DNA of 64,000 bases from Ceratothoa steindachneri (lineage: Eukaryota > Arthropoda > Malacostraca > Isopoda > Cymothoidae), in the NCBI GenBank assembly GCA_963969495.1, contig OZ018326.1:182133653-182197652 (forward strand), in the 5' to 3' direction. The position numbers and the translations under genes are program-made. Each line of letters opens with the position of its first letter. Positions within the stretch are counted from its first letter, which is position 1. Shown here piece after piece: positions 46,195 to 58,989 of the stretch. Below the pieces are notes generated by a model. That model saw nothing but the letters and a program-made list of their open reading frames with translations, was not told the origin of the DNA and searched no databases.

Positions 46195-46715
46195 TTAAAC
46201 AAGGTCTGCTGACCAAAAGGTCGCGTGCTCTTGCTTATTCTGATATATGAACTTACGACCTTCAAAACTTTCATCAATCCCCGGACTAACTTAAGAAGAC
46301 ATTGGCAATTATATCTTTCGAATGAGAACGTAAAACAACATAAGGGTTTCAAATATCGTTAGAATCAGACGAATAATTATGATGTTATTGCCAATTAAAT
46401 CCACAAATAACCTTGGGAGGACTTTGGCAACTATATCATTCGAGAGAAAATGTAAAACAACAAAAAGAGTTTAAAATATTGTTAGAATCGGCAGAATAGT
46501 TATAATCTTATTGCCAAAACAAAATAATTCCCAGGCTAAACTTGGGGAGACTTTGGCAATCATATATTTCGAAAGAAAATGTAAAAGAACATAAGGGTTT
46601 CAAATTTCGTAAGAATCGGCGAATAGATACAATGTTATCATGGACCTCCCCCAAAAGGCAAAACGGGGACCGACCGACCGATCAACATAGTGAGATATAG
46701 AGTCGCCCGCGACTA
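46195..46715 (-). repeat. Dispersed repeat family A, copy 3 (three internal units)
   Basis: The inverse of the copy at 4716. On the plus strand it starts AACAAGGTCTGCTGACCAAA and ends CTCGACTC-like with CATAGTGAGATATAGAGTCG and an AGTCGC-GG-GCGACT hairpin. Between them are three subrepeats (about 46290-46400, 46410-46520 and 46530-46640), each with TTGGCAA..ATAT..TTCGA, GTAAAA.AACA..AGGGTTTCAAAT and AGAATCGGC.GAATA. Confidence 0.75.
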
Positions 46716-47023
46716 AAAATTCGAACAAACCTAAAGCATAGAAGTTATTCTTATTTAGTAACAATTCGTTTTAAAACTAACTTTTTTATTTCCTAAAATT
46801 GATTTATAACACAAATCTTTGCGAGGGGTCGAAATTTTTAACTTTGACCCTGTTAAAGATAGTCTTTTGGTTTTAATCAGAATAGATAATAAACTGTTTC
46901 CAGCGTTGCATTTGAAGAGGAATCTCTATTATCATTTGAGTCAGTATTGTTTTTCAATCTATATGGGAGGATATGTTATCTTTGTAGTTAATGAGTAGGA
47001 ATATTTACAATTGCAATTAAGCC
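46716..47023. other. Unannotated stretch
   Basis: AT-rich, with nothing recognised. Confidence 0.5.
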
Positions 47024-47980
47024 TATATATATATATATATATGAGAAACTGACAAAGTAGCGCGTGAGTAGAGCAATGAATGCAAAAAATCCCACAGGAA
47101 AATGAAAGGCGGATTCCAAGTACTTTCGAACTTGCTCAGTTCATTCTCAAGGAATAATGGATTACTTAATAGAGGTGGTATAGATAAGAGACAACAGAGT
47201 GGTGCCACGCCCATGTACAGCGGAAGGATACGAGGTAGATAAATATTATCAAAGACGGGATTAAATACCGGATAGGAAAGAGTAAAGGCATATAGATAAT
47301 TTCTACTTCCGGAAGGTTCCAACTGTGCGAAAAGAATGTAGACATTTAGGTCACAGAGCTATGATTACATACATACACATGAATTATATATACATTGAAA
47401 TAAATAAAAAAACATAACTAATTTATTAAATCAAAGGGCTAAGATTTAAAATGGACAATTTCGTTAGAAATAAGCCTTAAAATTATAAGGTCCAGTTCAA
47501 AGAGACGGGGGGGATACGTTAAAATTAGGCGAGGAATTAATGAATGTGCACTCGACACTATTTCCTTTGACAAAGTTATCAAATTTGTAAATGAATTTAG
47601 CCGAATTCCAATTAATAGGATGATTATTTTCAGATAAATGGACAAAGAAAGTACTATTACTTTCACCTTTTCTAATATTGTATTAAGGTTGGGTCAAGCA
47701 TATCCCCCCTATAGCATTGTTATTATTATGAATCAACATTTTGTACATGGTAGACTCATACTTGAATATGATTGAAACATTTAAACTTTTCACGATGCTG
47801 AGAATCAAGGGAAAGCACTCAGAAAACAGTAAAACAATAGAGTTCTTAAAATTGTATGCGGCAGGGATTTCAGTTCTGTAAAACGATTTTTTTGCCAAAT
47901 CTAGGCACCCTGCAAGAACTTTTGAGGGTAGCACACACTGTTACTTATTTCAAAGATTTTCGAAAATTCAAGTCCAAGAA
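47024..47980 (-). mobile_element. PLE 2 fragment (3' half)
   Basis: Minus-strand PLE relic. Its C-terminal coding part matches PLE 1: AAYNFKNSIVLLFSECFP, then VSIIFKYESTMYKMLIHNN, then FFVHLSENNHPINWNSAKFI in the next frame. The cysteine/GQTG core between them is lost. The 3' terminal segment lies at 47043-47190 and abuts a short (TA)n (47024-47042). It is joined head to head with PLE 3 at about 47980. Confidence 0.75.
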
Positions 47981-48389
47981 TTCCAGGCTCGTGACCCGCA
48001 ACCTGGGGAGAAACATTGGAATAAATACAGACCGTTTGAGTTTATCATTATGGTCTGGATTTAAATTTTCAGTCTATCGGAGGCCTACCAATGCTGGTTT
48101 TTATATTCATTATTACTTAGGTCATAAAGACAAAATCAAACGGTCTGTATTTATTTCAATGTCCTTTTATTAATTCCTCGCCTAATTTGTGTCTTTACGC
48201 TGTACATGAGCGGGGCACCACTCTGTTGTCTCTGACGAGTATATACACCACCTCTGTTAAGTAATTCGTTTTTCTTTGAGAATCAACTGAACAAGTTCAA
48301 AAGTACTTGGAATCTGCCTTTCATTTTCCTGTGGGATATTTTGCATTTATTGTTCTGCTCACGCGCTACTTTGTGAGTTTCTCATATTC

Positions 48390-48390
<1 letters not shown>
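47981..48390 (+). mobile_element. PLE 3 fragment
   Basis: Plus-strand PLE relic with GFKFSVYRRPTNAGFYIHYY and HKDKIKRSVFISMSFY (the RKPT motif region after RT motif C). The sequence then jumps to the C-terminal FINSSPNL and 3' non-coding part. Its 3' terminal segment (48260-48390) ends GCTACTTTGTGAG next to (TA)n, the mirror image of PLE 2. Confidence 0.75.

Positions 48391-48462
<72 letters not shown>
48391..48462. repeat. (TA)n microsatellite
   Basis: Alternating TA between PLE 3 and the hammerhead-bearing inverted repeat element. Confidence 0.95.
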
Positions 48463-48467
<5 letters not shown>

Positions 48468-48540
48468 GAAGACACTTTTTTCCTAATAGCGAGTAAATTA
48501 ATGTACAATGAAACTATTTTTTAAGCACAAAGTTTATTGA

Positions 48541-48592
48541 ACTGGAACTAGTTTAGGTATGAAGTTTTCCATACCATCATCAACCGTTAACT
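48541..48592 (-). ncRNA. Hammerhead-ribozyme-like motif, left arm
   Basis: On the minus strand: core UUGAUGA (48577-48583), stem II GGUAUG / CAUACC (48570-48575 with 48556-48561), then UAAA (expected GAAA, 48552-48555) and a palindromic ACUAGU (48547-48552) in place of helix III. Two core positions deviate, but the right arm has the expected base at each of them. Helix I is partly kept (AACGG with CCAGUU). Probably inactive as it stands. Confidence 0.5.
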
Positions 48593-48885
48593 TAGAGAAA
48601 TTGACAAAGAAAACAGAAAAATTAAAATATACAGAAACCGGCAACTGACATTAATCAGGAAGCGTTAGGTTTAGGTAATTAACAATATTTTTTTAAATGA
48701 GGTCGACACAGCGGCTACATTTGTGTTGACCTTCTGACAGATTAAAGTTTGGGATTTCTTAGATTAATATAGATTCGATAATTTTTCTTTTATCAAAATC
48801 GTTACATTGGTAAGTTATTTGGGTACTAGAGAAATCAATTATGTGGTTGGTGTTTTTCACATGGGTGAAAATACTAGTCTCTCCC

Positions 48886-48936
48886 ATATACAGCTAATGA
48901 TGGTATGGAAAGCTTCATAGCGAAACTAGTTCCCCT
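48886..48936 (+). ncRNA. Hammerhead-ribozyme-like motif, right arm
   Basis: On the plus strand: core CUAAUGA (48894-48900, expected CUGAUGA), stem II GGUAUG (48902-48907) with CAUAGC (one mismatch), then GAAA (48922-48925) and palindromic ACUAGU (48925-48930) followed by U. PLE terminal repeats are known to carry minimal hammerheads with very short helix III that act as dimers, which fits this pattern. Probably inactive because of the G-to-A change. Confidence 0.5.
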
Positions 48937-48972
48937 TCAATAAACTTTGTGCTAAAAACATGGTTTCATTGT

Positions 48973-51140
<2,168 letters not shown>

Positions 51141-51149
51141 TATCTTCGA

Positions 51150-52540
51150 ACTTGTGCAGAAGTGCAGATCCTATCTCCGAGAGGAAATTGATTGATTGTT
51201 TGCATATTTTGTATGATTTCAGATGTAGAAAACTTGTGTGCATTTTGTCTGACACCACTGGAAAATCTCCTCGCACCAAATGTAGAAACTTTGAAAATGA
51301 TCGAGCGTCGCTGGCTCACAAACTACAGGGCATTATATCTTGCATGGTAATTCTATTAAACTACTTGAAACAACCGTTAAAGAACAACTGGTTGAAAATC
51401 TCGATAATACTGTACTAAGTTGAGAGACAACACGTTTTACGAAAAAGCAAATCATTCTTAACCAACATTATGGAATTTTTTCATAAATTTGTTTTAGAAT
51501 AGGTCTGAATCCAAGCTGTAGACGTGATCTAAATGGATTTTCAATGATTTTTGATAAAGTTTAATATCTGCAATTGCTTAAAAAGCTTAAAAATCACGAT
51601 ATCTGTGTAAATTTGCTCATTGATGGTAGATATAAGAATGCCTCACGGGCGAAAGTTAGTAACTAGTAAAGTCCCCACAGAGATCTGTATTAGCACTAAT
51701 TTTATTTTTGGTATATATTAATTATATAATAACGAACTACTATGAATATTTTAGAAATTTGCTGACAATATATATTCCTGATTAAAAGTTGTCGCAGGTT
51801 GTGATCAAGAAATAATGAAAGCATTACGCAAAAAAATCGTAGTAGTCAATTAAATGGCTCAATATTGGAAAGTATAATCTTGCTTATCTAACCAAGATAG
51901 TGAAATTTAACGAAACTCAATCACGAATATTCTTTGTTAAGTTGTAAAATGAAAAACCTTTAAGAGTGATAACCAGCAATGACATAAAATTTCCAAATCA
52001 AAGCGGCATAATAATATTAAAGTCGATATTCGAGAGAGCTCGTTCCACTGTAGATCTCCATCGTAAGAACGTAATTCAGATATACGGTGCAACTATTGTG
52101 TTTCTTTCCGCGAAGTTATGGAGAAATACTTGAAAGAAAATCAGGTTGAGCATTTAAGATGATTTCCTGATTGCAACACTTCTTTTGAGGACAGGTTCAA
52201 AGGGCTTAATTTTTTAGTCTCTGGGGACACGTCAGTTCACTAGTTAATTGATACAAGGTTTCAAGATATTAAAAGAGTTGAAAATGTTGCTTGAATTCAT
52301 GCAAGATGTTAGGCTTTGTGAAAGTAAAGTGAAGAAAATATTTTTCACTTACAAGGTAATTATCATTGGAATTGCTTCATTGATAAACTAGTGTCGTTTT
52401 ACTAAGCATGTTTAAGAAATGTATTTAGCTGGCCCTGAGTTGATTGCATGATTTTTGGTGGGCCTGATATATGTACTTAGGTAGAGCAAAAGAGATTTTA
52501 ATAAGCTTCCATTTCGTCTCTCCTTACTTGCGCTGGAATA
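51150..52540 (+). pseudogene. CR1/L2-like LINE reverse transcriptase relic
   Basis: Reading the plus strand across frames gives the usual order of a non-LTR RT: SFLTNIMEFFHKF (LTNLLEF...), VDVI-MDF (motif A, VDVIYLDF), FDKV-YLQLLKKLK, PHRDLY (GVPQGSVL region), a degraded motif C (KFADNIYS for KFADDTK), DQEIMKALRKKI, then FPNQSG and TGSKGLIF / TRFQDIKRVEN near the end. Stops are everywhere. The gene order and phrases fit CR1 or L2 clade elements. I cannot choose between them. Confidence 0.6.
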
Positions 52541-52699
52541 GGACTGTCATACAGAAAGAGTTTCCCTGGCTAGCCCAGGTATCCGTAGGGGAAAACACTT
52601 CCTATTCGTCAACCTATTGAGGTAAAGAACTATTACTATCTTAATATAAAAATCTCATATATATCACCTAGCCGTCAAATTAATAGCCTTTTCATAGAA

Positions 52700-53607
52700 C
52701 CAGGGGCGGTCAATATGTTTTGCGAATCAGTAGGGCGAAACAGATGAAGGGGAATGGCTGTTTATGGGGGTGTTACGACAAGTTATGACAAGTCAGGACC
52801 TACAGCCGCACGCTCCTACCTCGTCTATTTAAGAAGCAGTATCTGATCGCAGATCGTCAGTCACAAATTTTTCAACAATGGAGAAGGTTGAGCACCGCAC
52901 AGTGATCAAACTTTTGACCAAGGAAGGAAAGAATGCAAAAGAGATCCATGAACGCATGGTTGCAGGGTACACTGACACCGCCCCTTCCTATGCAACCATT
53001 GATCGCTGGAATAGGGAGTTCCGCCATGGTCGTGAGTCCCTTGAAGCTAACCTCCGTCCAGGACGCCCGACAGACGTGACCAACGAGGACAATGTGGCCC
53101 GTGTGGAGAGAATGATCCTCGAAAGTCGACGGGTGAAGGTCGAATAAATCGAGCGAGAACTTAGTATATCACATGGAAGTGTTAACAACATCATCCACGA
53201 CAATTTGGCCATGACCAAGGTCTCTGCCCGTTAGGTCCCTAGAATAATCAACTTCAACGTCGTCAAAGTCCACAAAGCCAGAGTTGCACGAGCTGCCCTG
53301 CGCGAGTGCGTATTCGAGGAGCTTAACCGTCCAGATCTGGCCCCTAGCGACTACTTTTTATTCTGCCAGCTTAAGGCTGCACTGCGTGGACGCCGGTTTG
53401 GGGACGATTAAGATGTCCAGCTCGCCGTCCAGAAGGGGATGGAACAGCAGTCGGGAGATTTCTGGTCGTCGGGAATTCGAAACCTCAGGGACAAGTGGTG
53501 CAAGTGCATTGAAGTCGAGGGTAGTTATATTCAAAAATAATAAAACACTTTTCCTCATATCTCGTTTTCTTATATCCGAATTGCAAAACTTATTGAATGC
53601 CCCTCGT
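52700..53607 (+). mobile_element. Internally deleted mariner element
   Basis: The ends are imperfect inverted repeats: AGGGGCGGTCAATATGTTTT (from about 52705) and, as reverse complement at 53577-53605, AGGGGCATTCAATAAGTTTT. The transposase N-terminus is intact, but the catalytic core is deleted down to its last block. A TA follows the right end. About 0.9 kb, non-autonomous. Confidence 0.8.
52878..53540 (+). pseudogene. mariner transposase, N-terminus joined to C-terminal block
   Basis: The start at 52878 gives MEKVEHRTVIKLLTKEGKNA and an HTH (ATIDRWNREFRHGRESLEAN, LRPGRPTDVTNEDNV), then, after a stop, a second HTH (LSISHGSVNNIIHDNL). The sequence then jumps from KARVARAAL to LAPSDYFLFCQLKAALRGRR (third catalytic D block) and DKWCKCIEVEGSYI near the end. 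The first two catalytic D blocks are missing, so it cannot transpose. The N-terminus is well preserved. Confidence 0.85.
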
Positions 53608-54225
53608 ATTTCATTGCAAAATTATGTGTTCATTTGATTGTGTCGTAGGCTTCTTAAATGAACTCCTCTTCTCTCTTGTTAAAATTACATAGATGTCTGT
53701 AGCACACACAAACTTGTTATGTGCTCTTAATCGAATGCACAATTATAAACAACCAAGGCAAGCCAGGTAAAAATAGATCTATGAAATAGTTAATAACTTT
53801 CTAGGTAATAACAGATAAAATCAAAAGAGAACTGAGACAATATCGTTTTGGTGATGGGTCTGGTTTTACTGATAGTCGGAATATTGATAGCATATTATTG
53901 CAGTAAAAAAGGAAAGATTCTTAATTTTTTTGTGCCTCATCTGACCACAAATGATATAGAGTGAATAAATAGAAAAGAAAAATACTGTAAAATTGACGAT
54001 CATAACACTATTGTTTTTTCTAGCAAAGAAATATTGCAGTACAAATATAATATACTTTCCAAGTAATATGAATATATATATACAGTGAGATAAAAAATGT
54101 ATTTGAACACTTTATCTTTTAATATTTCTGAAATATTTCGTGCTTTCTTCTGGTTATAAAACTAACAGAAAACTTTGTAAACATATATTTAACAGAGAAA
54201 ATACACCTTAGACAGATTATGTTTG
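53608..54225. other. Unannotated spacer
   Basis: AT-rich sequence between two mariner elements; nothing recognised. Confidence 0.55.
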
Positions 54226-55504
54226 TAAAGGGACTTTCAATAAGGTTGCTCAATTTTTAAATGTAAATAAAACAAATTGTGTGCGGTATATGCACTCAAT
54301 TTATTTTAAATTTAAAATAAAATTTTACGGCATTAAGTGTAGAATATAACGTCATTCAAATGTCCACCGCGGCTTCGTTTGTTGGAACGTATTTAGGAGG
54401 ACCAATTTTCGATGACTTTGTCGCATAAATCTGGCTTAATTTGCTGGATGGTGTTCTTTATGTTGACTTTGAGGACATCAACTGTTTGCGGATTATTCGC
54501 AGAGACATATAATTTAAGGTAGCCCCAAAGAAAGTACTTTAATGGCGTTAAATCGCATGATATCGGTAGCCAGTTGACGTCGCTGCCGCGCGAGATGACC
54601 CTGCCTTGAAATCGCTGGTGCAAAATGTCTATCGTGGCGTGCCCAGTGTGGCACGTAGCCCCGTCCTGTTGGAGCCACATGTCCTCAGTATCCATATCAG
54701 GAATATAATCTAGTTGAGGCCACAAAAAGTTGCTTATCATCGATCTGTTGGTCTCGCCGTTGACGGTTATGGCAATCCCATCTTGGTTCTCAAAATAATA
54801 CGGACCAATGATTCCGTTAGACGAAAATCCATACCAAAAGGTGACTTTGTTGGGATGCAATTGGTGCTGGTGTATCTCATGTGGATTGTTTTTGTCCCAA
54901 ATCCGACAATTTTGCTTGTTAACAAATCGATTCATCCAAAAATGGGCCTCGTCGCTGAAGATGATTTTTTGGGGAAAATTTGGGGCAACTTCCAACTGCT
55001 CTAGAACCCAATCAGCGAACACACGGCGGCGTTGTCTATTGCCGTTTACCTTAATTTCCTTGGTAATTCGCCAAACTGAAGTCGCAGAAAGGCCAAGTTC
55101 TTGTAAACGATGAGAAATTGACTGCCTCGGATTTCTCCGTACACTCTCATTTACGGTAGCAATGTTTTCAGGAGACCTTGCGTTTCAGCGACGTACGGGT
55201 GTTGCCTGATTGTTGATCGACCCTTTTGCCTCGAATTTGGCCACCAAGCGTCGAACAGTGGACTCGACAGGACGATTGTGGCGAGGATAGAAATCACGTA
55301 ATGTGCAGAACGTTTGTCGAACGGAGCACTGATTTTGATAATAACATTTGGTGATTTTTACACGCTGTTCAACGCTATGACCTTCCAGCGTGACTTACCA
55401 AGTACTAGTAAACAGTTCACAGTCAGGTTGTGAGATGTAGCTTTAACAACATGGCCACTATCGCCCGACAAAGCTCAAGCGTCCTTGTTGAAAGACCCTT
55501 TATA
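54226..55504 (-). mobile_element. mariner element with both terminal inverted repeats
   Basis: The right end (complement of 55483-55504) reads TATAAAGGGTCTTTCAACAAGG and the left end (54226-54245) reads TAAAGGGACTTTCAATAAGG. The two are imperfect inverted repeats starting with the TA target. About 1.28 kb in length, usual for mariner. It encodes a single transposase on the minus strand. Confidence 0.85.
54393..55400 (-). pseudogene. mariner-type transposase, nearly full length
   Basis: The N-terminal part has SVEQRVKITKCYYQNQ, FYPRHNRPVESTVRRLVAKF, a stop (R to TGA) near 55182, then RRNPRQSISHRLQELGLSAT (second HTH). The catalytic part (from 55022) keeps the first D (IIFSDEAHF), the second D (WLQQDGATCHT) and DVNWLPISCDLTPLKYFLWG. 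The third catalytic residue, normally D in TPLDYFLWG, is K here. It ends DKVIENW. This family is abundant in arthropods. The start codon is lost. Except for one stop and one missing catalytic residue it is intact. Confidence 0.88.
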
Positions 55505-55610
55505 TAACAACAACCGCTACTAAAAAAAGGTGAAAAAAGTACTCAATTATTATTAAATTGTTATTAAACAAACTAAATATTATAAATTCGATAAAAAGAG
55601 TGAGATTGAA
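55505..55610. other. Unannotated spacer
   Basis: AT-rich; nothing recognised. Confidence 0.5.
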
Positions 55611-55821
55611 TGTCGTGGTATGACATTAAATTACATCAATACCTTATTATATCTATGGGGAAGGGACCAATAACTTACAGGCGAACCGACGAAGGGACGG
55701 AACTCTACTAGTTTAAACGGGCTGAGTAGCGAGAAACAGTGCAACGAGGTCAGGTAAATTATGGTAAATTGCAAAGCTCAAGGTTATTTAAAGAGGCATG
55801 TACAAAAATATAATTTTAGTT
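55611..55821 (-). repeat. Truncated left LTR copy, element 3
   Basis: About 211 bases matching 57597-57808, for example TAACTTACAGGCGAACC and GGGCTGAGTAGCGAGAAA. Only the R/U5-side part of the LTR is present. Confidence 0.85.
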
Positions 55822-55829
55822 CTCGAACT

Positions 55830-57085
55830 TCAATCCACCAGGGTTGTTCTCATTAAAGAGAAAGTTTACCTGATGGACCGGGTCTTTGGCGGGTGAGGGA
55901 GGATCGGGAGTCTCCTCAAGCGACGGAGGACGATCAGGAGCGGCCCAGATTTGGTGCACTTGGTGGGACTGAGAGTTTGCGAATCGGGAGTTTTAAAGAC
56001 AGTTCGTGCGGTAATGGCCGGGAACTCCGCAGGTGTAGCAGACGATCGGGTTCTTTTCGTACAGCACAACCGGGGGAGAAGAAATTAGGGGCTTAACGTC
56101 TCGGTGTTCAGATGGATGGAAGTTTCTTGGCTTCGAGAGACTAGGAACTTTGGTAAATCTTAGAACTTATTTAGGGGGGGTCTTAGGGCCATCAAATTTA
56201 GTTTTGGGGGCGCTTGGGGAGCCTTTTTAACATCCTTAGGGTATAAATTGTGACTACCTGCGTAGACATCGGCCTCTTCCAAGCACTCCTTGAAAGTGGC
56301 GCAACGTCTATCCTTAATGAAGGCGCGAATTTCGGGAGCCACGGCAGCTAAAAGCTGATCCCTAAGGAAGAAGTCCAGAAAGGACTCGTAGACCTGGGGA
56401 ATCTTGCACGCATCCAGCCAACACTGAAGGTGTCTTTGGAGGATGTACCCGTATTGTGGAAATGTTTGGCCAAGGTGGAGCCTTTCCTGGCGGAATCGGG
56501 AGTGGTAGAATTCGCTATTCATATGAACAGCGGCTATCAATTCGGATTTTAACGTGAAATAGTCCAAAGTTGCCTCCGAGGGAAGGGATACGAAGATATC
56601 CCTTAACTTGGCATTTAGGAGGGGAAGTAAGCGAGGGACGCCATCATTTTCGAGATCCCATCTATTGATAAGAAATATACTCTTAAAATTGGCAAAAATG
56701 ACCCAAAGTCCTCTCCATCATTAAAAGCGGGAAGGTGAACTAAAAGAGTTTGGGGAATTTCAGCCCGGGAACCGATGGACTAAAAATCCATTTGATTTCG
56801 GCTCATTTCCAGCTCATGTTGCCTAATTTGTTCACATTCTTTTATCTCCATTTCCATCTTCACTTTGTTCTCCATCTCAGTTTTTAGTTTGTTCTCCTCC
56901 ATTTCCATCTCCATTTTCAGTTTGTTCTCCTCCATCTCCATTTTCAGTTTGTTCTTCTCCATCTCCATATTCAGTTTGTTCTCCTCCATCTCCATTTTGC
57001 TCTTCTCCATATCCATTTCCCTTCACTCTGCCCGTTCGTTCCTCTCTTCTTCCTGTACGTAATTTAGCAGGTCTTTGCCCGAAAG
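55830..57085 (-). pseudogene. Gag of Gmr1-like element 3
   Basis: The start region reads GEMLGLSGKDLLNYVQEEER. A stop precedes a long coiled-coil of KMEMEENKL repeats (57016-56780). The capsid-like part follows (RQERLHLGQTFPQYGYILQR, LLAAVAPEIRAFIKDRRCAT, EADVYAGSHNLYPKDV), then in other frames a zinc knuckle (CYTCGVPGHYRTNC) and HQVNFLFNENNPGGLKFEN. It is homologous throughout to 19477-18200 of element 1. Several frameshifts. Confidence 0.82.
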
Positions 57086-57551
57086 ACCTAACATTTCACC
57101 CTGACTTAAATTTTTAGAAAGATGACATTGTTACGCAGTTGACTGAGGGAACACTGACACGTGAACGAAATAGGACACTACACACGCGAAACGAATACTT
57201 GAATATTCGTGAAGGCCTTGTTCACACCCAAAAAATTATAATACAGCTACCTACCTCTGCTGTTTCTAATCGAAAAAAAAAAATGGTCCTACCAGAATTA
57301 GGACACCGAAGACCTTAACTCTTTTGATAAATAAACAGGAGAGTCTCCAAAATTCAATCACAATAAAAAAATTAATTACCTGGGGTTTAACACAAAATCT
57401 AAATAGATTAACATTCCACTGCTCTTCAATTAACTTGAACTTGCCTTCTGCCAATACAATACAAAATTAAAATAAAAGGGATATACGTGAATAACAAGGG
57501 AACTTCTAATGTCGAAATTAAAATGACACGGGTTCGTAACAACCCCAAACA

Positions 57552-57563
57552 CACTTGACACCA
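57552..57563 (-). promoter_or_regulatory. Primer-binding site of element 3
   Basis: TGGTGTCAAGTG on the minus strand lies between the 5' LTR and gag, equivalent to 19808-19819. It resembles tRNA-Leu type sites. Confidence 0.6.
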
Positions 57564-57596
57564 AAATTAAATTATATGTATACTAATAAATATATA

Positions 57597-58251
57597 TGTC
57601 GTGTTATGACATTATAATACATCAATACCATATTATTTCTATGGGGGAGGGACCAATAACTTACAGGCGAACCAACGAAGGGAATGAACACCACTAGTTT
57701 AGACGGGCTGAGTAGCGAGAAAGAGTGCAACGAGGTCAGGTAAATTATGGACAATGGCAAAGCTCAAGGTTATTTAAAGAGGCCTGTACAAAAATATAAT
57801 TTTAGTTACATAAAAATAATGAGAGAATTGATGGGCAAAATTACATCAGTAAACGAAGGGCGGAATCACTCGGTGGCGATCGTTAACTGGAATTACCTCA
57901 CTGGCTGGGGCTAATTCCAATACACAAATAGTTCAGCTGTCACTTTGCTTTGTTGTTAGCACCTGACTTGGAACTAGGGGGAATCTTCTTAGGTCCAGGC
58001 GAGACTTCTCAACTCTGTCCTTGTCTTATTTTCTTATGGGAAACGAGCAATATATATGTCTGAGGCTCTCCACGCGAGGGGGGGTTTAGTAAGAAACAGC
58101 TCTACTCTTGAATGGCCTCGAATCTTCTTGCCGAGGCTATTCTAACTCATGTAAAGGTGAATCGTGGTGGACGCAGTTCGAGGCTACCGCTTGTGGAAAG
58201 CGGGGGGAGGGGGGAGGCTTACCAATTTAAGCCTAACAGAACCTTCCAGCA
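57597..58251 (-). repeat. 5' LTR of element 3
   Basis: About 655 bases. In element orientation it starts TGCTGGAAGGTTCTGTTAGG (compare TGTTATAGAACGGTCTGAGG in element 1) and ends ACACGACA before an AT-rich spacer and the PBS. Both LTR families share the GGCYTAAATT / CGCTTAAATT block near the start. Confidence 0.7.
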
Positions 58252-58989
58252 CGCAAGGAAGATCCGTGCAGGACAAGAAATTCCACGTGGAATTCCCTCA
58301 CATTGAAGATACGAGAAATTTCTAGAAACGAAACATTGATAAGAATTCATAAAAGAAGGACGTTTGTTTTGAGCAATGTAAAAGTCAAAGAAGTTCTTCA
58401 AGCTTTTCGAGACCAAATAATTAAACTTTTTTCAGATAGATTATCCTATATGACTATTTCTGAGCTAGGTGAACTGCTTTCTGCTGTAGGTTCTATAATT
58501 CGAAAGCATTGCGAGAATAGAATTACCTCCAAATTGCCAACAACTGGCGCTCCTCTCAAGTAAAATATAATGGCTGAACAAATGGAACAGAATGATGTAT
58601 GAATTATTTTGACGAATTTTTACCAAACCTCGGTACCTGTACTAGGCCTCAATAAATGATAGAGTCCTGAAACAAATTCGGAAATTGTGTAGTTCTGAGG
58701 CAAAAGAATTTGAATCTCCTCAAAGCGACTGATAACATAAAGAATAATTCATAACTACCGGGGGAAATAATTGATAAAACGGAATATCACAAACGCATGA
58801 AATATAGTATTGAGAAAAAAAAGGACCGGGTATAACAAAGAGAGGCATAACCTCTTGGGGAAATGACGGCCTCCGACTTTTCCCACAGGGTACGCATTAA
58901 AGAGCGAAGGAAGGTAAAATTAGGCCGATCTTCCGACTGTATTTGTCTTTTTATGTCTATGTTTATATATGTGTTTATATATGTACGTT
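58252..58989. other. Unannotated stretch
   Basis: The 86-residue plus frame at 58303-58563 has no motif I recognise. Nothing else seen. Confidence 0.5.

Larger units (their letters stand above)
55611..58251 (-). mobile_element. Gmr1-like element 3, gag-only derivative
   Basis: About 2.6 kb. Right (5') LTR 57597-58251, PBS at 57552-57563, gag 57080 to about 55830, and a truncated copy of the LTR at 55611-55821. The LTR piece follows the end of gag (GGLKFEN) directly, so protease, integrase, RT and RNase H are all gone. It could in principle be mobilised by an autonomous relative (inference). Confidence 0.78.
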
